A model generated the notes under the pieces. The model was not told where the DNA came from and did no database searches. It saw only the letters and a list, made by a program, of their open reading frames with translations. DNA of 64,000 nt. It comes from Rhynchonema sp. JSB1_4. Its lineage: Eukaryota > Nematoda > Chromadorea > Monhysterida > Xyalidae. Position numbers and translations under genes: made by a program. The stretch is from the NCBI GenBank assembly GCA_030248065.1, contig JASAMV010001689.1, forward strand, positions 62,001 through 126,000. The letters are read 5' to 3'. Within the stretch, counting starts at the first letter, position 1. Each line of letters begins with the position of its first letter. Shown in pieces: positions 18,512-33,800 of this stretch.

Positions 18512-20170
18512 GTGCGCTTATACTCGTTCCGGGGAACGAAAATCGCTGCGCGATTTAACCACTGCGCTATTTGTGATTCTCACAAAACATTTTCATCTGA
18601 AAATAATCTAGCAGAGCACCCACGTTGCTGCGGGTCTGAAACATTCTACTGACTGCATTCTTTGCATGTGATTGCGCAACGCAACGTTTCTGTCCTGCTT
18701 CACGATTCAGGAAAAAAATTTGACCAATTCTTATAAAGTCATTGTGCGACCAATATCAATACCGCTCACACATCGGGCTTTGATTACTGTATTTGTCAGC
18801 TGCAAGAGAAATGTATTGGCAATAAAGAGAAAGTACGAAAGAACGTTTTTCAATGCGTTTTTTTGTACGCGGATCAATGACTTACGCGCATCAACGTCGC
18901 CGAAAATCCACTGAGTTTAGTCCTCCCTCAGGCGGCCTACGTACATGATACAATCCGGTTAGCGAGCGACTAATCATACGGAAATCCACCAGACCGAGAG
19001 ATACAGCCGTTTCTCGTCGTGGCTGTGTCTTTTATTTGATTCAATGGTGCCTAATGATTTTGTGCTTTTAAGAAAGCAACGAACCTTTTTAATCAGTTCT
19101 TGTTTTATCTCCTTTTGTTTTTGTGACACCGATTTGAAATGAACACCGCCAATTGGGAATGCTGGTAGTTTGGGCGCTCCACCGTGTTTTCCTTGCTTGG
19201 GGTGGTTTTTCGGCATGTCTGTAGAAAAGAGAACCATATTTGGAGAATGCTATCCGTTTCGACCCCATTTTTGTCAGACGGAAAGCATTCGGCTGTGCAG
19301 TCGGGGTCTCGTCAGTGACGTTTTCCTGCACGCCTGGTATCGTAATGGTGTATAAAGAATGCATAAAAACTTGAAATTTATTACCACCGAGAGTCGATGA
19401 ATGTGAGAACGGTTCAGAAGTGATGATACCAGTTGAATTGAATTGTGTATCCCTTGTTCGGCACAGATCCTAAGCCTAGAACGGGTGGATTTCCGTATAA
19501 GTCAATCTTTCCGGTTAATCCCGTTGAATCTTCCCGCAGACCACCGCACAGGAATGCTCAATACAACCAGGCCTTTTACCAGCATACCGACGCCAAGCAT
19601 GGAGGGGTCTGGGGAGACTTAATACCATCCGTTTCATTTCTACTGAGTCTTCGCGTCACGCGGTCTGGCTGGAGGGAAGGCTGAATAGATGAATACCGTG
19701 GTAATCGAGTCTTCATTGGGGGACCCAGCGCAAGCGCATGCCCAGCAGAACCGGAATCCACTGGATGGAACGAAAGAATTGAAAGAGAAATAGGAAAGAA
19801 AAACAGAAGGAAATTTTGTATCATCTTAAATTTTGTGCAGTATCGCGATTCGCGAGCAGCAGCAGACTAGTAAAAGATGGCTATGGCACAGTATTATATC
19901 TTCCCTGAAATCTCTTCCCAAAAAAACGAAAATCGCTAAGCCAAAAACTGCCTGTCTCGCTTGAAGCAGAGCGGCTTTTCAGCCACAAAGACGACAAACG
20001 CAAAGTTTTGATGTGGAACCTCCTGATGGCTGCTGCTTATTGCCTTATTACGGCGTAAAATGTTTGCCGACGACGCAAAGTATTTAAAAAAGTGGGTTTA
20101 TTTTTGTTGCTTGTGGAGGATGGTTTGGTTTTGGTTACATACAGCCACAGGCATACAGCTACAGGCTACC
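18512..20170. other. Gene-poor stretch with one tentative minus-strand exon
   Basis: No confident gene. On the minus strand an ATG at 19214 opens MPKNHPKQGKHGGAPKLPAF and stays open to a GTTCGT donor-like site near 19083. It could be a first exon of an unrecognised protein, but no continuation was found. On the plus strand 19460-19610 has coding-like composition (Pro/Arg/Tyr-rich) with no family match. Neither is reported as a gene. Confidence 0.25.
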
Positions 20171-20377
20171 TACCATAAAAACCTGGAGCCCACCCCCCGG
20201 AATAGAGCCCCCTGGCCCTGATTGAATGAAATCCCCCATACACTAGAGTAGGGCTCTACCTACAGGCTACCTACATTTAGGCAATACCAAAATGACCCAT
20301 AATTTTTCTAACTTTTTCCAGTTTTTTCGTTTTTCCCTCAAATTGATGATTTCTGATCAGAAATTCTTTCGAGTGTC

Positions 20378-21201
20378 TACCGTAAAAACCTAAATAGAAG
20401 GGGGGCTCTATTAATTCACTGACCCCATTTTGGGGGGCTCTATTACGGGGTGGGGCTCTATTCCGGGGGGGCCTCTATTAATTCACTGACCCGAACCTGA
20501 AAAATTGTTCCCAGAAATACCCCCCAAAAACCCCCTAAAAAGGGGTTTGAAAGTATGTTTTTTCGCTTGTAATCGCATTTGTTCGTGCCAGTGTAGTTCC
20601 TGGTCCGGAGTGGGAGATAGCGGACCCTCCGTTTTTTTCGGAGGGGGAGATAGTGTACCCCCGAGGGGGGAAGGGGGGGGGGAAGACCCAAATTCGGGAA
20701 AAAGTCACTTTTTGAGGTAGAAAATTTGACCTATTTTTGCCCCTTTTTGGAAAAAATTCTTCATAAAAAGGGCATTTTGGCGACTTTTGAGAACATTGAC
20801 CTAAAAATCACACATTTTTGGTACAAAAATGCCCATTTTAGGCCTAAAAATGCCTATTTTAGGCAAAAATTGGGAGAGATAGTGTACCCGGAGGGGGAGA
20901 TAGGGGGATAGTGTACCACCTGAGGGGGAGATAGCGTACCCGAGGGGGGGGACCCCCCTCCCCCTCCCCCCCAGGAACTACACTGGTTCGTGCCTATTCG
21001 TCAATTAGAGGCATATTATGTGCTCTGAACGAACAACAGACGTGCATAAATGTGCCTGTGCACCACTATCAAGCCTTAATACACTACTATATAGGGGATG
21101 TTACTTAGGGGGGCTCTATTCCGGGCGGGGCTCTATTAATTCACTGACCCCTTTTTGGGGGGGCTGTATTCCGGGGGGGCTGTATTTAGGTTTTTACGGT
21201 A
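20378..21201. mobile_element. TA-type MITE (copy A)
   Basis: Terminal inverted repeats TACCGTAAAAACCTAAATA at 20378 and TATTTAGGTTTTTACGGTA ending at 21201, bordered by TA. Subterminal blocks repeat CTCTATTAATTCACTGACCC on the left and again on the right. It contains a hAT-type element at 20589-20985. Confidence 0.75.
20589..20985. mobile_element. hAT-type MITE 1 with 8-bp target duplication
   Basis: Terminal inverted repeats CAGTGTAGTTCCTGG (20589-20603) and CCAGGAACTACACTG (20971-20985). The 8-bp sequence GTTCGTGC occurs directly outside both ends (20581-20588 and 20986-20993). The CAGTG start and 8-bp duplication are hallmarks of the hAT superfamily. The interior is non-coding, with GGGGGAGATAGTGTACCC repeats. 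Confidence 0.88.
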
Positions 21202-21523
21202 TACCAGACAACTGAACTTGCTTCTCAAATGATAGAAGAGCACTTTCAATCATCATTTTAAACGACCAAAAAGTCAAAATTTTTCCCTAGCAGTGATTGC
21301 TAGAACCCCCGGAATAGAGCCCCTCCCCGGAATAGGGACCCCCTAAATGGGGTCAGTGATTAATAGAGCCCCCTTCTATTTAGGTTTTCACGGCAGTGAT
21401 GTGGTTGGGAGGCAGGGTAGTACTTGGGGGGGTCCCCCCAAATTCATCTATCTATAGTCAACACTTTTTGATTTCATCTATCTATCGTCAACACTTATGG
21501 GCTACGGCTAATCTATCTATCGT

Positions 21524-21979
21524 CAGTGGTGTCGTTGGGAAATCAAAAAGTCAGGATACCGGATACCCAAAATCCAAAATTTTCGGATACCGGATACCCA
21601 AACTGAAAAATCTCGGATACCAGGGGGGGTTGCTCCCTAAAATAAAAAATCTCGGATACCCAGGGGGGGTTTAAAAAATTGACCTTCTTTGAACAACCCC
21701 CGGGGGGTTGTTCAAAGAAGGTCAATTTTTTAAGAGGAAAATCGAGCAAAATCGGTGTTGAAAGCGCAAAAAATGGTCATTTTGGGGGTTATGCTTGCGC
21801 TAGCAAGCGATTTTGAGCATTTTGGAGGTAAAAATGGGCGATTTTTACGGTTTTCGGAAAAATTTTAGGGTAGGATACCCCTGGACAAAAAGTCAGGATA
21901 CCGGATACCCCTGGGTGAAAAAAATCAAGATACCGGATACTAGGGGGGTAACCCCCCTTCCCCCCCAACCACACCACTG
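21524..21979. mobile_element. hAT-type MITE 2 nested in element 3
   Basis: The left end CAGTGGTGTCGTTGGG (21524-21539) mirrors the right end CCAACCACACCACTG (ending 21979). TCTATCGT flanks both sides (21516-21523 and 21980-21987) and comes from one unit of the surrounding repeat. The interior has repeated GGATACCGGATACCC units and a long central palindrome. Confidence 0.88.
21671..21733. repeat. Perfect palindrome at the centre of hAT MITE 2
   Basis: TTAAAAAATTGACCTTCTTT on the left is the exact inverse complement of AAAGAAGGTCAATTTTTTAA on the right. The two are joined through GAACAACCCCC/GGGGGTTGTTC, with essentially no loop. Confidence 0.9.
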
Positions 21980-22556
21980 TCTATCGTCAACAAATTTTGG
22001 GAACAATCTATCTATCGTCAACACATTTCGTACCCAAAATTGACATTTTTGACTCAAAATGGCTCAAAATCCGTATTTTTCACCCCAAATAGGCAAAAAA
22101 TCGCGCGCTACGCGCAGATTTAGTGCATCTAAGTACATTTTCATTAATATTTACACATTATTAATTGCTTAGTACACTATACTATACCTTGATTTTTCGC
22201 GACCCCCCACCATCTATCTATCGTCAACAAGTTTGGGTCGACCCCCCCCAGATTTCGGACTTGGGTCATCTATCTATCGTCAACACATTTCGGGTCCTAA
22301 TCTATCTATCGTCAACACCCTGACAAAGTACTACACTGGGGGGTTTGGGGGTATTACCCCCAACTGCTGGGTAGCTTTCTTGCTCCGAAACCCATATACC
22401 CCCCAAACTGGCTAGCTAGCTTTCTTGCTCGGACCAACTACATCACTGTTTCACGGTATATGTAGGTCCCTAGCTATTTAGTTACGGGTTGGTTGGTTGG
22501 TTTTACACCTTGCGGTGCAGCAGTCAAAGCGGAGAATAATGGTTTGAGTTTTATAA

Positions 22557-25893
<3,337 letters not shown>

Positions 25894-27816
25894 TGGTACG
25901 TCGGGACCGTACGTGTGTCATTTGCATGGCATGACCCTGTGCGTGTAGGATGTAAAACAGCTCTATATCTTGGCCGAGAAAGTCTGTTGCCGCCCAGAAA
26001 TCGATTGTAGCTGGTTCCTACTGGCGGACGAAAAAAGCCGTTTTTTTTCGAGGCCGGGATGTTTTTTTGTATATTTTTCAAAGTAGTCGTAAAGGGTTCT
26101 TCATCGGTTTTTCTTATCTTTAAGTTTCCAAACAATAATGCAAAACCGATTAGTTTTTTCCTGAACTTTGGGCTCGATGTTCGGACGGAACTGTTGATGT
26201 AACCCTACTGTTGTGTGAAGTGCACATATTTTGTACCCCAAACACCTAACTTTTTCGACCGGACAATCTTAAGTACAGGAAAAGTATTTGAAAAAAAGCG
26301 ATTTTTTTCGAAAAAAAAACGGTTTCTTCAACGAAAAGTAAAGAACGGTACTTTATGCCAGCATAACCTGATATCAATAGATAACATCAGGGTCTATACG
26401 TCAGTATAGCACCGGAATTAGGCAACAGCAAAACAAAGAAGACATCCTGGCATTAGGTTATTGGCGACATATTCACAAGATAGCTTACGTATTCAATAGT
26501 GTTTGTGTGGGGAAAAAAAATTCGCAGTGCAGAATGAAACATCAACAGGTCAGATTATCGGAAATTTTGCTATACCTGTAGTGTTAAAATCGGGGGTGCT
26601 GGCGTGAGCGCGTGTGTTGGGCTTTTGCCAATTTTATTATTGCGATAATGTCGTATACCCGCCGACACAAAACGCTGAAAAAATCAGCTCGATCGGTGCA
26701 GCAGAAAGTGGTTTTCCAGACACCCGAGAAATCGTGATGTCCGCGTTCCCAAAAAAGTGGCCATTTTAGTTTTAAGTTAACTCCTCTTAGGAAACTGAAT
26801 GAAGTGGGGCAAATTACATATCAATCGACGCGTCTTGTCATGGCGGTGGCCCCTGCGGAGCCCGATTTTTGAAACATCACTTCTATCGCGAGAAATCGGT
26901 GATTAGGCGCATTAACATGTTCTGAATTCTGATTGGCTGCATGACGTCATTGCGGAGCTAGCTGCTGATTGGCTGTTGTTGACGCGCGCGTGTGTGTGTT
27001 GCTTTCCGCGTGTTTTATGCTCCTTTTTTGGCCTTGTTTTTTGGCAGAAACAGCAGCGAGTTGATTGTAAGTATAAACTTCGTTCAATTCAGCAAAAGCC
27101 CAAGCCTAAGCTTAAGCCTAAGGAAAACTTAAGCAGTCGGCAAAAATTCCGGCCCGGCCCCGCCCCGGGTGAGCGCTCTAGGTCAGAGATCGCAATTGAC
27201 GGGTTTTGCCGGCCTGGCCCGGCCCAGCCCAATGTGACAAGACAAAACGGGCAGAAATCGGAAACGGGCTGGGTTGAGTCGGCCCTGCCTGGCTGCCCGG
27301 CATGTCAAAAATGCCAGCCTGACCCGTTTCCGATCCGTTTTTTTTCAGATTTATCTTCCTCAAGAGAATTCTTCTACTAATTGAGTTCACCAATCTTAAT
27401 TACAGAAGTCGCAATCGACCCGGCCGACCCGATCATTAAATCTGCGGCCCGGCCCGGCCCGAGCGCCCGCGGTGTCCGGCCCGAGCTGGCCAAAGCGCGG
27501 TCCGGCCCGGGCCGAATTTTTGGGCCCGCTTTTTTGCTCGATTTTCTCAACCTATTTTCTGGTACAAAAATAATTGCTTTACTGATCGCTTACATGCCGA
27601 TACCGCTGGAAATTCTATTACTTTTTTGACAAAAAATCCCTATGGTTAAGTAAAATAGGTCACTTCAGAGGCTTCGGGTGGGGTGGCCGGCCCGGCCCGG
27701 CCCGATCCTCCAAATTCCTGCCCGGGCCGGGCCGAACCGAGAGCTCAAAATAGCGGGACGGCCTGGCTCTGCGACTTCTGGTTACTTGTTGTCAACAAAT
27801 CGCAACTTCAGCAAAA
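25894..27816. other. No gene seen; junction between KIFAP3 and the Helitron-like element
   Basis: No further KIFAP3 exon and no other exon could be supported. The stretch has A/T homopolymer-rich DNA to about 26.5 kb, then ordinary composition, then GC-rich repeat clusters at 27.14-27.31, 27.42-27.53 and 27.68-27.78 kb. The left end of the Helitron-like element probably lies here, but I could not identify a terminus. Confidence 0.4.
27145..27775. repeat. GC-rich GGCCGGGCC repeats, cluster of three
   Basis: Three blocks of CCCGGCCCGGCCCGA-type sequence, in the opposite orientation to the copy at 22.8 kb (for example the reverse form near 27690 followed by TCCTCCAAAT). They generate spurious open frames on both strands. 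Confidence 0.7.
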
Positions 27817-30800
27817 ATGCCGAAAAAGAGGACATTATGTAAAGGTGCAGGCCTGACGCGCGACAAGAAGAATAGAACGGTAAGGCTGTTTTTACTTTAT
27901 TTGCTTTTCCCACCAGGAAGCCTAACAATTCTTGCCCCTTTTTGGAAAAAATTCTCCATAAAAAGGGTGCCGTATTGTCGGAAATAGAACCCCCATTAAT
28001 TGAACCCCACCCAAATGGCTCGAAATCAAAAATAGAGCCCCCCCCATTAATTGACCCCCATTAATAGAACCCCACCTCCAACCTTCACCGTACCACTGAT
28101 TAGTGGTATGATAAGGCTGTGTTGTTGTGTCAAACGTTGTTTAAGCTTGCGTTTTCAGCAGAATACGGCTTTTTAAACATAATTAACGCCGTTAAAGGCA
28201 GAAAATACCCTCAACAGGCCATTTTTAGGGGTATTAAAAGTGATATTTTTGGTCGAGAGGCCAAATGAAAAATATAGCCCCCCCCAATAATTGACCCCCC
28301 CATAAATTGAACCCCCCAAAATGACCCCAGTGAAAAAATAAACCCCCGGGTTCTATTTCCGACAATACGGTATTTTGGCGACTTTTGACATCATTGACCT
28401 AGAAATCACCCATTTTAGGCCTAAAAATGCCCATTCTAGGTCTAAAAATGCCGATTTTAGGCAAAAATTGAGGCGGTTAGTGTACCTGGTACGGCGGTTA
28501 GTGTACTAGTGTACCGTATTGTCGGAAATAGAACCCCCCATTAATTGACCCCCCATTAATTGAACCCCCCCTAAATGGCTCGAAATCATAAATAGAACCC
28601 CCCATTAATTGACCCCCCATTAATAGAACCCACCCCCAACCTTCACCGTACCACAGATTAGTGGTATGGTAAGGCTGTGTTGTTGTGTCAAGCGTTGTTT
28701 AAGCTTGCGTACACAACAGAATACAGCTTTTTAAGCAGAATTGCCGCTGTTAAAATTAGAAGATACCGAAAACAATCCTTTTTTATGGGCATTATTAACA
28801 CAGATTTTTTTCGTCGGGGGGGCAGATGAAAAATATAACCCCCAATAATTGACCCCCCTCATAAATTGAATCCCCCAAAATGACCCCCAGTGAAGAAAAT
28901 GGGACCCCCAGGGTTCTATTTCCGACAATACGGTAGCTAAAAACATCGGGGAGGGCTAGGCAGGCCGGGTTTTGGCCAACTCGGGCCCGGCCGGGCGAGG
29001 TTAGCTTAGAGTTAACCTTTATGAGAGGCTTAGGCTATCTATTTATGGCATTTTATTTTATATATTTTTTAATTTTATGTCCGCCGACAAGCATAAAATC
29101 AGTCGTTTTTTGTTTTAGAATCGACGACAAGACAAAGGAACAAATGCCGGCAAAGAAGAGAGTAAAACGACGACAGCCAAAAGTGGTATGGAATCAGAAG
29201 AACGGGTGGTGGCGAGGAGAGAGAATTCGGTTTGTGCATTTATTTTAACGGTTTTGTTTTGTGGTGAGTTCCTTCTCGCTCTCTAGCCAATTTTGCGATT
29301 TTCTTTGCCGTCCGTTTTAGTTATGGGTTTTTATTCGTCAGTGATAAAAAAAATTTTATTTTTCGTTTTTCAGAATCGACAAGACGAACGGGCAAATGTC
29401 GGCAGAAAAGTGAAAGAAAAACGGATGACAGCCAAACCAAAAAATGTCCCAGTCAGTGACGCTGTGAGCCAGGTTTGTTTACAGTTTGCGATATCATTCA
29501 ATTCTTATCTGGTGAATTTTTCTAAAAGCGTTGTTTGGTAGCATAAATCAGATATATTTCGGTTGTTTAACCGAAAATTTATTGGCGCTAATTACAGACA
29601 ATCGAAGAACTCGGTGAAGAGCGGGCAAAGTACCTGCACTCACGAAAACGAAAACCAAGGAAACCAAAAGGGGTGTCGCGTTTGCAGGCAATAGATAAGG
29701 TTAGATTTTCTGTCTTTTTTGTGTGGGCATCCGAGATTAGGATCGTGCCGGGTAACTCGGCGCGTCCCGGCACGACTGACCAAAACTTAGGCTCAGCCCG
29801 ATTTAAAAGTCCAAAATCCCGGCCCGGCCGGAGCCAAAGGTCGGCCCGGCCCGATTTTAGGGTCAAAGGAAAAAATTGTCCAAAAAGCCTAAATTTGCAA
29901 AATTTTCTTGAGGAACCATGTTTGTGTGTTTGTGATTCGCTTTCTGTGAATCGGGTCCATTTGGGTCCCACAAAAAATGTGCTTTGTTCTGCGCGAAGTG
30001 CGATTTTTTGGAGATTTTTGGTGCAAAACACTGGTTTCGGCTCGAAGTTTGAGCAATTCAGGCCGTGTCGGGCCGGCAAGTCCGGCCGGCCCGGCCCAAA
30101 CCTTCAAATCTCCGGGCCAGCTCGGCCCAATCCTAATCTCTGGTGGGCATTATGTTCACTTTTGATTTCGATCTTGCTTCGAATTAGATATTGGAAACTA
30201 TCCGTCCGGGGACGGGATTTTTGACATGGTCGACCGGGCCGGGCCGGAGATCTGGGAGGACCGTGTCGTGCCGGGTCGAGGAGCCAAAATTCTAAGGAAA
30301 TTTCCATTTTTGTAAACACTATTGCTGCGCAACCCAAATCCAAACGCAAGCACGTGTTTATTGTAGAATCGACGTCAAGAAGAGTTAGCGAAAAATGCCG
30401 CCAGAAAACAGAAAACGACGATCATGACTTCATCGTCAGAATCAGAAGAAATGAACCAGACGGATGGTGGAAACACTGTGATTGAAACGGTTGGCAAATT
30501 TTTATCATTTTTTTCATGTTTCTGATTCGCTTTGTAAAAGTTTTTACGTAAAGTAACACTACGCCAACACGAGCCCGATTTCGGAGCTGGCAAAATGGTG
30601 AAACATTCAGACGTGGCTGCTGATTTGGGAAACGTTACACGTTGTGGAATACAACGTGGAGCATGATGATTTTCTCTTTCTTTGCGTTTTGCAAGTTCAC
30701 CACCTCCGAAATAGGGCTCGTGCTGGCGTAGTTTGCCCATACATACGTATTTTTATATAACGTATATTAGTGTATTCCCATATGCTTTCATACTAGGTAA

Positions 30801-33800
30801 ATTAATGTAAAGGCAAACTACGCCAACATGAGCCCGATTTCGGAGCTGGCAAAATAGTGAAACATTCTGACGTGGCTGCTGATTTGGGAAATGTTACACG
30901 TTGAAGAATACAAAGTTGAGCATGATGATTTTCGCTTTCTATTCGTTTTGAATGCACACCACCTTCGAAATCGGGCTCGTGTTGGCGTATTTTGCCTTTA
31001 ATTGATTTCAGTGTGTGTGTGTTGTTTTTACTAACAGAACAGTACAGCGTGATTAAATTCAGCATCCAAAATGACAGTAAAAAGTAGTCGATCCAAAATT
31101 TTGCATCGAGCATTCTTGGTCAAGTACTGTTGCTTGAGGGCGATACAAAATTTGGCCCATATAAACATCTAACTTTGAAAAAAACAAATGTGCAGGAATT
31201 ATGTCGCGACAACGATGGCGACTTGACTAGTGACAGCGATTCGCTATCAACTGAGCAAGACGGTGATGTCGTTTCAACAAACGTTCAGGTAAAGGTCACA
31301 GGTTTTGCTTTGGGACAGGCTGATCTATAGATTGTATATAATAATACTAATAATTTAGGAAACGTCAGAATGCAGTGATTCCAACAACAATGACAATGAG
31401 TGGCGATGGCAGCCAAGAACAAGTGGCGCCGTGCAAACAGAAGTGCAAATTGTGCGCAGTATTGGTTTTTTAGATTCCTTTTTGATTGAAAATATTGAAA
31501 AAAGTCATTTCATATAGGAACAAGCAGTCAGACAAAGGAAACAGCACACGGCAGCAGGTAGAATGCAGCCGCACAATGTACCGTCAAAGGCAAACCAACT
31601 TGCAACGGTTACTGTTTGAACTATGATTTTTTTCACACGTTTATTTATGTTAATGGTTGTTGCCAAGTATTAAAATTATTTTCCAGATTCGATGCGGTGT
31701 GTTTGGCTGCAAGAAGAAGGCGTGCGCCAAATTTTATCCGCGGCTGCAGATGAGCGCGACGCGACTCGAAATGGGGGCAGGAATGGCTGTGGAAGTGTGT
31801 GCCGATCATCATTCTACAATTTCATGCAATCATAAGCAAGAACAGGTGAATCAAACTTTTCAGTTTGGAAATATTTTATCAATAATATTTTTATATCGAG
31901 TGAATTTCATCAAATACAAATATTGTCTGAGACATCAAAACATCAAACAAAAGAGAATATATGAAGAACTTTAGTGAAAAAAATTTCTGCCTGAAAATTT
32001 GCGAGCAAGGTGTTCAGACAAAGTTTTACCATGGTGGACGCAAATGTCAGATTTTGTAGCATTCTTGCGAACCAGTGGTGCAGCGTTGTCGTGGCTGCGG
32101 TGAGGCCATGTTGTTTTCTCGCAACAAATGTGACAACCACACGTACAAGCCCAGCAGCGGTAACTGCGAGCTGATCATGTCTTGTCCGAACTACAACGAA
32201 CAGATATTGGAACAATACGCCACTGTTAGTTGAATAACAATAGATGGTGGTTTTTTGACTAAATAGCATATCTTTTCCAGCTTTTGGGTGACGGCTGCAA
32301 TCGTGGCGGATTCGTGCAGACAATGTACGTGTGTGGCAAATGTCACAACTTTTCGGATGAGCGGCGCAGGAATTTGCGTGAAGAGGTTGGTTGTATTTAG
32401 TTTTTTGCTGGTGTAAGTTCATGAAAAATACCACACATTTGGTCCTTTCTGATTTTACAGAAGCGATGCAGTGTGAAAGATTGTTGCAAGTGGGGTGATT
32501 GCAACTTTGACGGTGTCGAACATTCAGCAGTGATGTTGAAGCCGACATTTCGAGTCGGTTCACGCAAAGTTCTTTGTGTCGAACATCGAAAGAAATTGGA
32601 GGACACAAAGCATTGTGATTATGATGATGATGATTCTCAGGTTGGTTTAATTCTGTTTGTTTTGTTGTTGTTTTGTTCTGATTATGTATTGTTGGCTGCT
32701 ACGATGTGGAAGAAAAACTAAAATGGAAGGTCGAGACAAATTTGAACTGTAATTGCTGCAGTGCAGAAAATAGGCGGCTGGGAAAAACATTTGAATTATG
32801 TTTGTGAACTAGCGCGATCACAACGCGACACTGGAAGCATGTGCTTTAGCGACTAGATCGTGGATCCAAGATTGTGAACTGTCACGGCTGCGCTCTCAAA
32901 ATGGTCATGTCGGGCCACAGCTGTCCAACGCATCGATTTTTGGCCAGCAATGACTCCACTGAGATCGTGATGTCATGTCTCACACAAGATGACGGCAGAT
33001 TACAGCGCTACAGAGACGTAAGCTTTATTTTTAGAATGTTTGTGTTTTTGGCAATACAGAAAAAAGAGTATAGTATATCTATATTTTTGCATTAATTTTT
33101 CCTCAATGACTGCTTCGAATTCAAAATTATTTATCAGATACTTCGTGTTGCCAACGGTGAGCAAATCGTGTATGTTTGTGGGGAGTGTTGCTACTGGACT
33201 GAAGACCAAAGATTCGAGGCTCAAAGGCATTCCACGTTCGTGGCACGTGTGAAAGACAATCGAGAGAAGGTTTCAGTATTTAATTCAAATCAGTATTTAA
33301 TTACGCGTGGGCAAAAAATAGGAATTAATTGTTGCTTGCAGTGCTGCGTCAAAAAATGTAAATTCAACGGGAACTGTGAAAATCGATTGTCACGGCTGAA
33401 CGGTGATTGTGTCGTGGAGCTGAAACAAAATGCAACTGAAAATTCTGTGGTATGTGGCAAGCACGGTCGTCAAATGAGTGGTCCGTGGTTCGATTATGGA
33501 CGTGTTCTCCAGGTTACATTTTGGTGACGATGCATGCACAGGTTTCTTAGACACTTTTTGGGTGCAATTTGCAAATTAAATTTCAGAATTGCACTTAGAA
33601 ATTGGATGGTTAGGTGCAAGTTGCACCTAGATTTTTGAACACGAAAGTGCTCCTCACTGTGGTTGTCGCCCGTTTTTTCAGCTCAAAAGCGTAAAAACTT
33701 GCAAAAATGCTTCTACAGTCGAAGTTTCAGCTTGAAAACCAGTTTTGTGGTCAGTAATACCCCTATTTTGCTGTGTGTTTGCTTTATTGTGGCGTTGTAA

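Larger units (their letters stand above)
21445..22318 (+). repeat. Interspersed ATCTATCTATCGTCAACA repeat
   Basis: About eight direct copies (near 21445, 21476, 21511, 21980 partial, 22006, 22212, 22268 and 22300) with spacings of 30 to 200 bp. One copy is split by hAT MITE 2. Spacers are dissimilar, so this is not a CRISPR-like array. It forms the subterminal repeats of hAT element 3, where such repeats often bind the transposase. Confidence 0.8.
21394..22448. mobile_element. hAT-type element 3 with 8-bp target duplication
   Basis: The left end CAGTGATGTGGTTGG (21394) mirrors the right end CCAACTACATCACTG (ending 22448). TTTCACGG flanks both sides (21386-21393 and 22449-22456). The interior carries the ATCTATCTATCGTCAACA repeat array and is itself interrupted by hAT element 2. 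It is inserted in the right terminal repeat of the outer TA-type MITE. Confidence 0.85.
20171..22458. mobile_element. Outer TA-type MITE (copy B) hosting a nested stack of elements
   Basis: The left end, TACCATAAAAACCT at 20171, mirrors the right end: AGGTTTTCACGG interrupted by an insertion, then CGGTA ending at 22458. TA at each edge fits a Tc1/mariner-type target. Subterminal runs of GGGGCTCTATT/AATAGAGCCCC occur at both sides. It contains copy A (20378-21201) and the hAT element 21394-22448. No coding content. Confidence 0.6.

Noticed and set aside
21445..22318. ATCTATCTATCGTCAACA repeats as a CRISPR array
   Set aside because: Spacing is irregular, the DNA is animal, no cas genes are present, and the copies lie inside a hAT element.
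26976..27393. Pro/Arg-rich open frames on both strands
   Set aside because: Produced by the same GC-rich repeat cluster.
29588..30224. Overlapping open frames of 163 and 183 residues on both strands
   Set aside because: They are driven by the GC-rich repeat, which rarely contains stop codons. The composition is repeat-like, with no domain.
31943..32608. 221-residue open frame on the minus strand
   Set aside because: It lies opposite the first two zinc cassettes, whose plus-strand exons have matching splice sites and conserved Cys/His spacing. The minus frame crosses those introns and has no recognisable domain.
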